From contig OX235273.1 in NCBI GenBank assembly GCA_944472155.2, positions 101,888,582 through 101,952,581 of the forward strand: DNA of 64,000 nucleotides, in the 5' to 3' direction. Origin of the DNA: Trichobilharzia szidati (taxonomy: Eukaryota > Platyhelminthes > Trematoda > Strigeidida > Schistosomatidae). Shown piece by piece: positions 46,373 to 58,189 of this stretch; position 1 is the first letter of the stretch; every line of letters starts with the position of its first letter. The position numbers and the translations under genes were made by a program. The notes under the pieces are model-generated. The model searched no databases and was not told where the DNA came from. It saw nothing but the letters and a program-made list of their open reading frames with translations.

Positions 46373-48114
46373 GTACCTGTGTAACTGGTGAAGTTTTGTG
46401 AGTGAGTAATTGAGTGACTGTGACTTCTCAGCAATTACTTCCCATTTGAGACGTTCTTCCTGATAATGAAATGTTTCCAGAGGATTTGTGAATTGTCAAA
46501 ATCAAATTTGTGGTCTGATATTATAGCATGACTGATACTTTTTTCAAGTTTCCCGGTTCCACTGGATTCCACGCTGGACGAAATCAGACTCCATGTTGTT
46601 CAATTCTTCTCTTCTTGATTTCTTCCCATTTTCATTTGATGTATTACGTGTCACATTTTAGGCATCTAATTTTACAGAAATACACAGTGAAGCCATTGGA
46701 ATTCGCTCATTCCTCTGAACGACGTTACATTTCAGTGAGTTTGAGCTTTTCAAGGGAATTCTGATGTAGCGTGCATTGACTTCTATTCTAATCTGATGCA
46801 TTTGATCTATCTGGGATGACAACTCTTGACCTCCATGTCTACGGAATTCCCATTCGGCCATGCACATTAATGGTTTCCACCTTAGTGATGAAAATATTCA
46901 CAGAGTCATTTATCTTCAGAATCAGGATAACATTTGACATTGCGTTTTCTAATTTTCACCTGTTTCGAAAAAGTGTGACTGTCTGAGAATACTGAAGATA
47001 ACCAGTACATTTGCACTGACGGTGTGCAATGATCCCAAATCAAAATATTTGTTTGAGTGTGATTCCTTTCTCAATAGAGACATTAAAATATGTATATTCC
47101 TTCCTTTCTCCTGACTGCGCAGTCTAGAATGAGTAAGTCGCCAGAGTGTCACTCTGCTTCCGAAGTTAATCAAATGGTTCAAGATTGATTAATCAGTTAG
47201 AGAGAACGCGATAGTAGAGATCAAACTGTGGAAAGCCGCATTTCCGTCTTAGAGTTCACAGTGAAGCATTTTTACTTCCTTGAACGAAACGTGAATAACG
47301 ATAAGCCAGAGTATAAACTCAGTGTACTACTAGGCTTGAAATACAGTAGAAGAGAATTTAACATAGGTGCGCCTAATTCAAATTCACCGGTGACATGAAT
47401 TACACAAGGAAATCAGTCTGTTGAACATTCTGATAATTGTGAACGTCACTTATCAAAATCATAACTAATTCAGCTGAAAACAAATCAATGAGTTGAGAAT
47501 ACCTCAGTCTACGAGTGTCTTCACAGCTCCTACTGTCTATTTGTCTATATCGAGCACACGGATGTCAGGACATCACAACGTCCTATCAAACAATTTCCTA
47601 TGCAAACCACAGTCCTCTCTCGACAAAACAGGTCAGTAGTACCTATGTGATAACATGTCCATTTCAAACTCATGTTTTGGAAACCAGTAGCGACGTAGAC
47701 ATCGGATTCACGGAGAACAAATCTGTGTGACTGGAGATCAAAACAACCAACTGCCAATTCACACATTTCAAAATGTATTCCATGCTGTGGAATTATGAAC
47801 TATCTTCAGGTGAAGAGGGTGGTATGCATGGTCTCTGAGACATACAGGATGAACCTCCAACTTCTCGGTGTTTGTGTATTCCGAAGAGAAATTTTCACAT
47901 TGAGAGAGAAACATCTAGAAAGGGAGGAAGGCGTGTGAGGAAGGAGCAATAAAATTTCGTGAGATGAGGTGTACACATAGATATATTATTGAGATTGTAA
48001 ACAGAACCATTCCTGAGTTTTGGTGGTTAGCAGTTCTTGTTTCGAACGCACAACTTCATCTAACTGAATCCTGTCTTTGATTGAGAAATACACGACATGG
48101 GAAGCGAACAGATC

Positions 48115-48370
48115 CCACATTCTCCTGCTTGGAGTACAACGCCAGTCGAGTCTAGTTGAACTGATCGCCTCATACAACATCTGAGTCGAAGATGGTCATC
48201 CATGTGGATCTGTGAAGAAGTTACGTGGCATAATACAACACGAGGGATTCTGGTCTCAACTACTCTGCTTAGAAGTGTAGTTGAGCGGTACTGATTCTAC
48301 CTGTAGGTATTGACTCAGCTTCCGATTGAGTTGTTGCGATGTAAACTCTCAGTCTCTAGACTCTGCGCTA
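48115..48370 (-). repeat. Repeat block L, copy 2
   Basis: Inverted match of 26800-27050. It ends sharply at about 48370, where the sequence changes to the downstream flank of peptide gene copy 4 (CTACATCGAGAGTC). The junction marks a deletion relative to copies 1 and 3. Confidence 0.65.
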
Positions 48371-48493
48371 CATCGAGAGTCAAGGATATAACTACTACTG
48401 TATCATACCACTGAATATTCACTTCCATTTATTGTCAACCAAATATCAGTGTAAGGAAATCGGTATGCGAAACAAGCTGAATAGAATAATATG

Positions 48494-48499
48494 TTTATT
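48494..48499 (-). terminator. Polyadenylation signal of peptide gene copy 4
   Basis: AATAAA lies on the minus strand about 21 bases past the copy 4 stop codon at 48520. Confidence 0.5.
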
Positions 48500-48519
48500 A
48501 TTATATCAGATAATACAAA

Positions 48520-48841
48520 TTAATCACATTCAATATCCACATCTATCGGACTGTATGCAATACCAACACAGGGGTTGTGAATCACGGCTTCGCTAACTAC
48601 CTCCCATATCGAAACGGGTCCTTTGATCCTAGTGGTAAAATGGAAGACACAAAAGACATTGAAAGCACTTCATACACAACTAGTTCATATCATAAATTGT
48701 CAGTCAGTTAGTCAGCTTGAATTACTCACGTTTGTCAATTGGAAGAGTATCGTGTACCACGGCAGTGAACACTGTGATCAATTGGATGAGGAAGATGACG
48801 ACACCGATGGCCAATCTATTTCGTAGACACTTCGACTGCAT
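48520..48841 (-). CDS. Small secreted peptide gene, MEG-like, copy 4 (changed micro-exon and frame)
   Basis: Exon 1 (48841-48730, 112 nt) and intron 1 are almost identical to copy 1, with GTGAGT at the donor; residues 13-14 are Gly-Val. The micro-exon at 48628-48601 is different: acceptor CACTAG, donor GTAGTT and a length of 28 nt, giving R-SKDPFRYG. Because 28 is one more than a multiple of three, the last exon (48550-48520) is read in another frame, giving SPIDVDIECD-stop, for a product of about 56 residues. The Lys-Arg pair at the exon 1/2 join is kept. Sequence between 48490 and 48628 is far more divergent than its neighbours. It may be a diversified functional copy or a decaying one. Confidence 0.5.
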
Positions 48842-48900
48842 TCTCAATTCTCTGGATGCTGATTATCACACTGTCATACACGATCATCTTCACTCCATCG

Positions 48901-48908
48901 TATTTATA
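48901..48908 (-). promoter_or_regulatory. TATA box of peptide gene copy 4
   Basis: TATAAATA is on the minus strand, 67 bases before the ATG at 48841. The conserved upstream region stops near 49230, earlier than in copies 1-3. Confidence 0.58.
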
Positions 48909-49639
48909 CTGCTTTGCCAAACTCCCACCCACCCATTCATGCTGACATATCGTAAGAGACAGAGAGGCTTATCTCAAATGTGTGTGTTTTTACTAGTGAA
49001 GCCAATGAGAACAGTTGTTCAGTTTCAGCCACACCAATCAAGTCACTTCACTTCTCACCAATTGTAAGTGAGATCGCAAGAGTTACTACAATTGGTCAAC
49101 AATTTACGTCGCGATTTACAACGACAGCATCTGAAACATCTGGTAGTTAGTGGCGACACACGCTAACATTGAAGTGAGGATGTTATGAACATTAATACTT
49201 CCTTGATTATTTGCATCTCTGTTGAGTGCATTTGTGGTCCACATGGTGTGTCGATACTCTTGTGAATAGTCTACCGTCTCAACCACGTGTAACGCAGCAT
49301 TCAGTGGTTACGCGCGTTTTCGACAAATCCAAACAATACTGGTGCCTAGTATCACACATCGTGTAAAGTGTACTTACTGGCATTATTCCACCACCCAATA
49401 CATTTCAAATATTAGTGAACCGAGTTTTTATTAAGAATTAGTACTGGTAGGATTGATGGTCATTGACACGTATTCGGAGGCCTGACCACCTCTGTGATTC
49501 AAACAACTATATTTGCACCATGGTGTGTATCTCAGGAATCATACTGATTCTCTTTATGGCAGTTTCCAGATCTCCAATTCACTCAGTATGCATTGATGAC
49601 CACTATCCATTATCTTGCTGAATATTCGTGAACATTACA

Positions 49640-50270
49640 CATGCAGCCATCTGAAGATGTAAACGACACGACATTAATCACTCGCTCGCAATTAGGCGAA
49701 ATAAGAACGTGTGAAGTGAGATGAATCTGCGAGGATTACATATGGATGAGAAACAATCAAACAGTGTTTACATGCATTAGCGTGAACAATAGAGACTGTC
49801 GTGTGTAGACTATAGGAGTGGAGGTCGGGATTATTGCTAATACAACTTATACCAATCATGATATTAGTCGCATCCGTCAACTTCATTGTGTCTGGCCTGA
49901 GTCCCTTGATCTCATTCAGTGTGAAATGTGTTCACTGCCGACTGGAGTGCGTGACTAATGAATTTGACCAGTACAGAGGATGTACAATGATGCAGTAATG
50001 TATCACACACACTTCACACTTCATTGCCTAGTCAGTCATTCATCACGATAATCGAATACACATATGCCTGAATAGCTGTGCACTCTCCTCCGTCATTAGG
50101 ACTGAAGAAACTAAGCAGAATAATTCACTTGCAAACAGGAGGCCAGCAAAATAGTTGCTGGTGATTTGTGCTGCTCCACAGAGTGAACCATAGTTTATCG
50201 ATGATTCTCCTATTGATATCAAGGTGAATATTCTGCCAGGATTCATTCCCACTTGAGCTCCACAGGAAGG
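49640..50270 (+). repeat. Amplified-unit block D, copy 3
   Basis: Matches 25540-26160 in the same orientation, for example CACTCGCTCGCAATTAGG and GTGTGAAGTGAGATGAA. Here it is inverted relative to the neighbouring peptide gene, unlike in copies 1 and 2 of the block, so the locus was rearranged. Confidence 0.65.
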
Positions 50271-51010
50271 ATAATGAACTCTTTCAAAGAGTACTCCGAT
50301 TGATCGGAGTTATGTGTGTGTGTAAATATTGGAGGCACTGGTATTCACTGTCTGTTGTCACAGAACACGATGAGATGTACTGTACAATCCACACAGAACC
50401 CACAGTGGACAAACACACACTTGACCAACAACAAAAATAGCATCTGGCAGCTTCCACCTCCATACATGAAATGTCTGCTACGTATTGTTGAGTCGAAAAT
50501 ATTAATATATTTTGGATTAGAATAATTGTACATCAGGATCGTGAAGGCGAGACAGATCTTCATTAGTCTGAAACCGAAGGGGAAATCTCCTGCAGTTGGC
50601 AAAATAGAGAAGATCGTCCATTACAACTGTAATATGTGATCAGTACTTCTGTGTGTTCACATTTGGTGTGTGTGTGACACGAATACCTCTTTCAGCATGC
50701 CTCAGTCATTTACCAACATATACCTTCTTCCCATACTGAAGATCAGCTGACCAGGAATACAAAGTAGACGGGACCAACTAAAACTCACCACCCAAGAAAT
50801 GTGCAGGAGGAAACGGAGATTGACCATCCAATGATATCGTGGTTGGAACCCGTGAGTCGAAGGGTGAACAGAAGATATCATGTGATGATTAAGGCTAATC
50901 GACAGTAGCGGTGAATCGTAGAGCCAGCTAAATTAGACTTCAGACAATACAATATTCCACGCGGAACCCGAAATTATAATACTGATAATCATACGGTTTA
51001 TGAAGAATCG
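50271..51010. repeat. Mixed repeats incl. block J segment, no gene
   Basis: 50560-50790 resembles the inverse of 14360-14560 (CTGCAGTTGGCAAAA, CCATACTGA). The rest is unassigned. Frames 50316-50525 and 50345-50602 lie on opposite strands and have no domain. Confidence 0.4.
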
Positions 51011-52944
51011 AGGGAACAGAATGACATGGACTAGTTCTGCCTCATAAATTGTCCATGTTGCATTCAACAATTCACATAGACGAGATCCATCCTGCTGACT
51101 CGGAAAGTGAAGTGAGAGAAGACATCAGGAAACAAGATTAGATGGAGGTGAGCAGTTTGTTGTCATCACGAAACATAATCTCAGGTGGGAACATCAAAAT
51201 ATTGGTTCGATATGCAGATTGCCTGTCATTTCCGGTCGATTCGCCTAAATGATGTTGTTCACTGATGAAATTTCATCGAGCAGACGTGTAAATACCTTGT
51301 CAAGTAGCTGCAGACAGAATATCTGGAATACATTGAGTGATTTCAACAAAATTATTTCATGGTCCCTCCCAAATATGAAGCTGCAAATATAGTAATAATT
51401 AAACTTGAAGACTACGTAGAAACAAGAATGTGTGACGCGTCTACACTAATTAGTTTTCGCTTTCTCAACAGATTTGGCTTCAGAAAGATAACGGGAGCAG
51501 ATATTCTCGTAATATTCTACTCTGAATTGTGAGTATAGTGTTCTAATGATTCCGTCAGTCATACTTCATATCTGGTTAGACTCAGTTTCCGCAGACATCA
51601 GTCATATTTTGATAACGAAGAAAAAGCAATAAAATATATGTATGGTGGGCTTATGATTTATTAGTTGAGCTTTGCTTCGGCGCAAATCGGTCACACATGA
51701 ATAAACGAAAACAAACAATACTGAGCCGTGTTGAGAATTACAGGTAGAGTACTGCGATTCCGTGCAATGAAAATTAGAAAGTATTCGCACATCACACGCT
51801 GTTTCCCTGGTGGTCATCTTTGTCAAAGCAGGGAGAATAGAATTCGCATGATTTTGATTCATGCGAAACGACCGTCCTCTATCGATATCAGTCAAGTCTG
51901 ACTTGCATTCACTGTCGTTTGTCGTGACGGATATCTGCCTACACATACCAATCGGCAGTGAATCGAAGGTCGTGAGCGATGCAAGACCACAAATAGAATA
52001 ATTCAGGTGTGATTCACTGTAGTTGAACAACAAACCTACGTGATTATCAATACAAAATCGAATCATTACTAGAAGAACCACATTTGGGCGATAGATTCCG
52101 TTGTTGGTTGTTGTGCATAAGACCTTCCCAATGCAAACGACTGGTACGTATCCTCACCACAATGTTCACTGATGAGCACCAAAATCTGAGTGCATGTTCA
52201 ACAGTCTATTGGAAGGAAGTGCACACTTCAGCAGTTACTTGACATACAGAGATACTTTTGTGCGCAACTCCCATTGAGAATTGAGACGATTCTCCAATAT
52301 CACTTCATAGTCATAGCAGCAGTCGTCAATGAAATGGTCCTCAAACAGCTTACTAATCATTCTTGAGAATTTTATTTGCTTGCATCAGGTGGAATTTGAG
52401 GTGTTTCTGTGGTTTCTTCTCCCGAAAGCCTCACGAACTGGCCAGAATGATGCCCGTGCTCACTGACTTCCTAATACCAGATGTGTATTCGATGCCAGCA
52501 ACACAATTACTTGAATACAACATCCAGTCAAATGTCTTTGATCGGCTTCTCTTAACAACTATCTTGGTTCTACAAGGTGAAAACCAAATGAAAGAAATGG
52601 GCGGCACGATAATGATACCACATATTTCTCAATGATAATAATAATTAGTACATATCATTCCTTTTATGTTTGTGAGACAGTAGACTTTGTGTGATTTTCA
52701 GTAATGTCATCAGGTCAGTCCGTCTCAACACACCTAATAATCTGGTGGTACCTTAACTTATATTTGTGAATTCCGTCGGTGGATATTATTGTCTCTGTGA
52801 ATCGATGAGTTGTTCAGTTCAGATATCCACATAATATTTTAATGACTTCATCTTTACTTGTAATTCATGATGATGAGTTAACTCTTTACGGATTTTGTCC
52901 TTCTGATTTCCTCTCCTCATTGCTCACTTGAGTCTTCAGAGAAT
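51011..52944 (-). repeat. Widely spaced inverted pair (41 kb / 52 kb), right copy
   Basis: Inverted match of 41018-42811 plus 44760-44906. It shows the site without the CR1/Jockey-like element. The 159-codon frame 52081-51602 (-) spans several repeat pieces and ends in the block J tail, so I treat it as fortuitous. Confidence 0.75.
52363..52635 (+). CDS. 90-codon frame of unknown function, copy 2
   Basis: Inverted duplicate of 41333-41605, with two residue changes. The stretch before it (TTTGCTTGCATCAG) resembles an acceptor site, but inside the frame. No domain, promoter or poly(A) signal is evident. Confidence 0.22.
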   Translation: MRILFACIRWNLRCFCGFFSRKPHELARMMPVLTDFLIPDVYSMPATQLLEYNIQSNVFDRLLLTTILVLQGENQMKEMGGTIMIPHISQ

Positions 52945-53166
52945 GCATCCCTCATCTCGAATTCACTCACAATGTCATTGATCACTGTGTACGGTTGTCA
53001 GGATATGTCATGTGTCCACTCTACTTATTCGTGAGGCGAGTACTCGAGCCACTCCAAATGAAACACAGTCACCACATAAGAATTTAAAATCATAGCATTA
53101 TTCTTCGCTTTATTCAAGGAGGAAAAATGAAGTCGACTGGTGAATGCCTCAGCCAATGTGTTTTCT

Positions 53167-53601
53167 TTAGATGACAGCGAGAGTGAGCATGGCGACATGT
53201 GTTGTCTGGCATGGCAGCTCAGTCGCAGAAGGAAAGAGAAGATATGACATAGAAGTGCTAGTTTCCACGACTACGCTTTTCATATCATCATCAAGTGCAG
53301 TCTCCGATTTTCTCCAATTCGGGTGCCAACCAAGTGATTCGATGACAGTCGCACTCAGTGGCCACCTCGCAGTGTATCGGATGCTCCTACATATTCCTCC
53401 TGCATATTTGTTGGGTGATAAGCATACGGATGCTTCGCAGCTGGAGTTACTGCCGGTCTCCCTTCCTTTACTCTCTGGACATCGTATCTTCAGTTGCGAG
53501 AGAAAAAATTCACGCACGAATTCTGGGATCAGCTGGAAGTGCTTGTCGCGACTCACGTGACAAGTCTCTCCATCATATACCAGTTCTGATTTTCCTTTCA
53601 C
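53167..53601 (-). CDS. 144-codon open frame related to block J, unknown function
   Basis: The frame reads GKSELVYDGETCHVSRDKHF and then PEFVREFFLSQLK. It aligns with broken frames at 13580-13720 (+) and 29390 (-), so this is the only open copy. Residues vary between the three copies more than expected for silent drift alone, but alignment by eye cannot separate selection from chance. The opposite strand is also open for 129 codons. No domain is recognised. Confidence 0.3.
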   Translation of the reverse strand: MKGKSELVYDGETCHVSRDKHFQLIPEFVREFFLSQLKIRCPESKGRETGSNSSCEASVCLSPNKYAGGICRSIRYTARWPLSATVIESLGWHPNWRKSETALDDDMKSVVVETSTSMSYLLFPSATELPCQTTHVAMLTLAVI

Positions 53602-54370
53602 GTTTAAATCACCAATTTCATTTCCTCAGCTGTATGCAGCACATTTCCGAAATGCGTTTTGAACAATGTAAATCTCCAAAGCTTTCCTGATTCTGGCTGA
53701 CTATTGCATCCTCTTGCGTGCCACCAATATTTGAGGTGGTGCTGTCTGGATGGGTGCAAAAGACCACCTCCTTCACAGTTATCCTGGTAACCGATATTAG
53801 TGATTGTTGTTGTTGTTGTTGTTAATGGTTGGTTATATCCATCACCTCAGTCCTCTCAATGTTCACTTGAACTCCTATCTTCACTGCTTCTTCTGCCAGC
53901 TGTTAGTTTTCGCTGGATCTGTGATATGAATACAGACTGGGAAGAGAAAACACGTGAAGAGAGCTAGTGATGTTTTAAAAGGGACTCATTTGCTGCAACA
54001 AATAAGAAGACAGATTGCTTCGCTTTTCTCTACACCATCAGTGATTTGGCTATTGAAGGCAGAGTGTACAAGCAAAAGGATATGCAAAAAGATACATAGG
54101 TCTTATCAGATGGACACATCGAAACTCAGGCAGACTTCCTCTCAATCTGAAGGAAGTTGAGAGAATATATCGCGAATTGAGGCAGATGTGCAAACATTCA
54201 CCGTCTGATAGAACGTCTTCAACTCAGAAACTGCGGAATGGAGCTACAAATCACACCTTCACGACAGTCATCAGCAAGATGTCGGAGACCCTACGCAAAA
54301 TTATCGAGGAGTCATGCATGGAAAACCACTGTAACAATGTGAATGCGGTGTAGGAGGAAACTTGTTCATC
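53540..54370 (-). repeat. Repeat block J, outer part, copy 3
   Basis: Parallel to 29330-29520 and 30060-30600. It contains a TTG microsatellite at 53804-53823 (seven units), where the other copies have mixed GTT codons. Confidence 0.55.
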
Positions 54371-56009
54371 GATTTTAAGAAATAGGAAGAAGCAGGACAA
54401 GCGCAGTCATATTACAGTCAGCTGGTAGCTGATAACTGGAGGAAGCATTATCAGTTCGGTTTCCAGGAACAGATCGACTCAAGTGAAACAGGTGTCAGGT
54501 GGTGAGAGAAACTCACATGCACTCACATGCACCACAAGCATCATCTCGGGAAGATGCAGGTACACAGATACACAGCACTCAGCTTAAGGAATGAGATCTG
54601 AATTTTGAGCACTAGTGGTAAGCTAGTGCCTCCATATGCTTTGGAGATTTGGAGCGTGATCAGGTGAAACACTTCCTGTAGACTGCACACGTTCATCAAC
54701 ATCTTTCTTGGCTTGACACTGAAGATCAGATGGCAGGAAAGGACAAGAAAGTAGAAAACAACTCTGGCGAGGATCCATTCACGGTCTCTATACCCAACGT
54801 GGATGTGATCACACGAGGTGGGAACGAAACAGTGTCGGCAGTCGTACGTCCAGCCAAAAGAACTAAGTGGAGAAGAAAATGGAGTTATGTTGTTGGAGCC
54901 ACATTTTTGTCGCAACGCTATCGACGAATTATTATATTTCTCCTTAGCAACCTGTTGGACAGAAATTCGACCGTAAGGGAGATCAAAGCTAAATTCAGTG
55001 GATTTATTTGGGTACAGGCTAGCCAGGCAAGACTTCAATTTCTTGTCTTCATCTACTAATTTACTGACTGTGTTGAATCACTCTATGATTAGCTGTACTC
55101 CCAGTGATATCACCCTCTTCTATGGAGCGATACACCACCATCTCGGTCAGTCTTCTGTGTCTACACAATATAAGAGTGTAAGTCGCCTAGTTGGTTGCAT
55201 ACTGTCGTAGTGCTGAAGTGCCAGCAGAACGAATCCAAGCAGAATATTATTTCTAGTGATCACATCGTCACAACCAACAGACCTAAAACTGACGGTGGCT
55301 CAGAATAGAATAATCTGAATACAACTTGGAGAAACATAAGGAGATCATAGTTCTGAGTATGCGAATTCGCGAAATACATGCAGAATTATGAACGAGTCGC
55401 AAATGAATTCAAGAATTTTGAAAGCTAGATTTCTGACAGAGCGCACTCACATATATTTCATCATATTTCCTTCGATGTTATGTATTGTGTAGCTACAATT
55501 CATAACACCTCCAGTACGACGACTAATTTAATTAATAGGCATGGGTAACCCTCTGGACAACAACCTCCCTTGTTTACAGTTTATTATCCATATTTACAAG
55601 TATTTATGGTATTTATGTGGTATATGGGTTTATGAGGGAGAATACGAATTCGCAATATTCGTATAGACAAAAGGAGAAAAGAAGTTATCATGTTAGGATT
55701 GGGGATGATGGACAGTTGAGCTAAATCCTAGAGCTAGTGCAACTATCAAACACGCCACCAAACAACGCCAAGAAACAAAACTATCACTGTCAAATGTCTC
55801 TCCTAGTCTTATTTAAATTATTCTATTCCGAGACATAGTGATTCTTAGGACTTTTGGATTCGATGACGTATTAAGTAGGAATAATATTTGACTTGGATTC
55901 GTTCTACTGGTACTTCAACCCTACGACAATATGCAATCAACCACTCGACTAAGATTCCTATATTGTGCAGATACAGAAGACTGAACAAGATGGCGGTATA
56001 TGGAAACAA
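54371..56009. other. Unassigned stretch
   Basis: The minus frame 55038-54541 (165 codons) overlaps the plus frame 54730-55059. Neither has a domain, and GGCTTGACACTGAAGATCAG looks like decayed RTE text. I cannot support a gene. Confidence 0.35.
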
Positions 56010-56400
56010 AGAAGAGATGAAAATGCTAATATATTATTAATTAAACTTGAAGAATAGGTAGAAAAAAGAATATGTGTCACGATTACACTAATTAGTTTTC
56101 GCTTTCTCAGGGAATTCGGTTTCAGAGAGATTATGAGCACAGATATTCTCGTAATATTCTACTCTCTGAATCGTAAGTATCGTGTTTCATTGATTACGTC
56201 AGACATTTTTCAAATGTGGCGAGACTAAGTTTTCACAGACATCAGTTACACACTTTGATAACGGAGAATACGCACGTGAAAATAAATATGTTCAGATTAT
56301 TATTTATTAGTTCCTCGAAGTTTCGTCAAAAACCAATCACACATGGATAAACGGAAAAAAACAATTATAAGATGTATTCGGATAACAAGTTAAGTGCTTG
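56010..56400 (+). repeat. Direct repeat of 51390-51730
   Basis: Shared text includes CACTAATTAGTTTTCGCTTTC and ATATTCTCGTAATATTCTAC in the same orientation; inverse of 42350-42600. Diverged, no gene. Confidence 0.6.
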
Positions 56401-56584
56401 GAAACCGTGTATTGATAATTAGAGATTGTTTGTCTTTTACGCATACCTCTAGCAGTTCGCTTATTTCGTCACTTGTTACGGGATGCTATTCAGATCATTA
56501 CAGTAAAATCACAATCGCATCTACGAACAACGTTAGAATGTGCAGATCATTGAGAAAGAGGTCGGAATATACAATTTTGAACAG

Positions 56585-57485
56585 AGACTGGAGTATGTAG
56601 AAGACATTTAATCAGGTGAACTGCTTGAAGCTTGAGCTAACGAATGTTCCCATCACTATAATGCATATATGATTTCCCTTGTTCACTTCGTTTTAATATA
56701 TTAATAAAATATTACCTCTAGTGGCGTCATGTACTGTAGAGGCAGGTAATTCCTTAGAATTGTTGGCCACTGCATTCATCATTGAACATTGGATGCTGAC
56801 CCTCACTGTTTTAGTCGATTTGTTTAGCTGAAGGCTTCTGGTCATGCATCCACGCCATTCGGCACGCCGTCGTGTTACGTCTGTTCGTTCGTGCACGATC
56901 CCTCGCTAGTTAAACAATCAACTCGCACTCCGATTTGGTCCCGAAATAGAATTCATAATTTTGCCGGTCAACTCCAAAGGTTTTGCTTTGCCTTTGTTCT
57001 ACGCGGAAAGAATACTACAGAAGTTTTCCGTATTGGATCTATCGTTAGTATACATCGTACTATCTGTGAACGTCAGCATCCTTAGCCTCTAAAGTACTCT
57101 CGCGAGTATTTAAAGTGTTTACTACGTGCTGGTTCGCAAGTTTCTACTAAACTTGAGATAAAGCATAATCATGAGTAGCAACGTATCGCAATATATGACA
57201 TAACTGTTCCTGAGTGATATTTACCTGTCACGAATTGTGCTCCTGAATTCCTAATAATTGACTTCCAACCAAACGTCATACATTTCTCGAAGGGGGAAAG
57301 CAGGAAATCATAATGCATTGGATTGCGTCTCAGATTAGACGACATGGTGTCACACGTGATCCGTTGGCAATTAATGTATTATTCTAAAATCCTGAGTCAA
57401 GCGGAAATATCAAGCAACAAAATTCACTGAAAATGCTGTGCATTTTATAAACTCTGACAAAAACAGAGCTAGTATTATTTATTCG
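56585..57485 (-). repeat. Widely spaced inverted pair (37 kb / 57 kb), right copy
   Basis: Inverted match of 37235-37790, interrupted by an insert of about 350 bases (56737-57091). Confidence 0.7.
56737..57091 (+). mobile_element. Insert of about 350 bases, possible Gag-protease remnant
   Basis: The sister copy at about 37640 reads GTACT once; here GTACT flanks both sides (near 56732 and 57093), which fits a 5-bp target duplication. Ends are GTAGAGGCAGG and CCTTAGCCTCTAAA, with a 7-base inverted match (TAGAGGC/GCCTCTA). The plus frame 56891-57085 ends ICERQHP, and GAACGTCAGCATCCT (15 bases) is identical to 62056-62070 in the protease region of the Ty3-type element. So it is either a decayed retroelement piece or a small non-autonomous transposon. 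Confidence 0.45.
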
Positions 57486-58180
57486 CAAGAAGATCATTAC
57501 ACCGGAGTAAATCGAATGGTATTATAATCCGTGATGTGAACTACAGTTGAAATCATTAACTGTAGCTATGGAGGTAACGGTATAGACTGCCATAAGTTAC
57601 TCAACTACCTCAATTTCTATCCAGTATGACGATTAAACTCTTCCCCACTTCTTCCTTTCCAGTTATCGAAACACTTCTTTTCAAATCGCTGCAGGATAAT
57701 TATTAGTATTTTTGTCGTTCATACCACTCATTACCAATAAGCAATATAAATTTGTCATGAAATGCGTTTTTGACGGCTACTGCAGTCACTTTCCGATAGC
57801 TGCCTTCACTGTCTGCATACTGAAGATTAGGTACCAGATGTGAAAGAATTATCAAGGAGAAACTTTCACAATGCAACGAATCAATCATGAACCTATAGTT
57901 GGACATATATTCCGGAGGGAATAGACGTGGATCAGAAACACCCTGTAGCATGCTGTCGCACGCCTAGCCATCCAGTGGTAAACGATGAAAAGAGCTATAA
58001 TCCGGTGTGGGGCTAGCGACTCTACTCCGAAAAGTCAATCAAACTGCTAAAGAAACCTCAGAGCACGAGAAAAATATTAGGAGTAAAAAAATAGAAAAAG
58101 AAACGTATTCATCGTCGGAATCGGACGGGCGAAATGATACAGCGTGCTGGCTCGTGGAAGCCTTTGGGAAGCCATTCAAC
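57486..58180. other. Unassigned stretch
   Basis: No domain found. The plus frame 58007-58375 starts here but only its later part (from about 58200) is recognisable. Confidence 0.35.
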
Positions 58181-58189
58181 AGACCGATG

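Larger units (their letters stand above)
44907..48114. other. Mosaic stretch with RTE fragment; no gene recognised
   Basis: Apart from the RTE fragment near 45010-45170 and an ACTA tract at 46330-46372, I see no supported gene. Short frames (for example 46528-46764, 47515-47730) lack domains. Confidence 0.4.

Noticed and set aside
51602..52081. 159-codon minus frame
   Set aside because: It runs across unrelated repeat pieces into an ATAT tract, and the inverted partner (41887-42379) is split into short frames.
54541..55059. Overlapping long frames on both strands (165 and 109 codons)
   Set aside because: No domain, no relative and no splice or promoter context; a chance opening in decayed repeat DNA is more likely.
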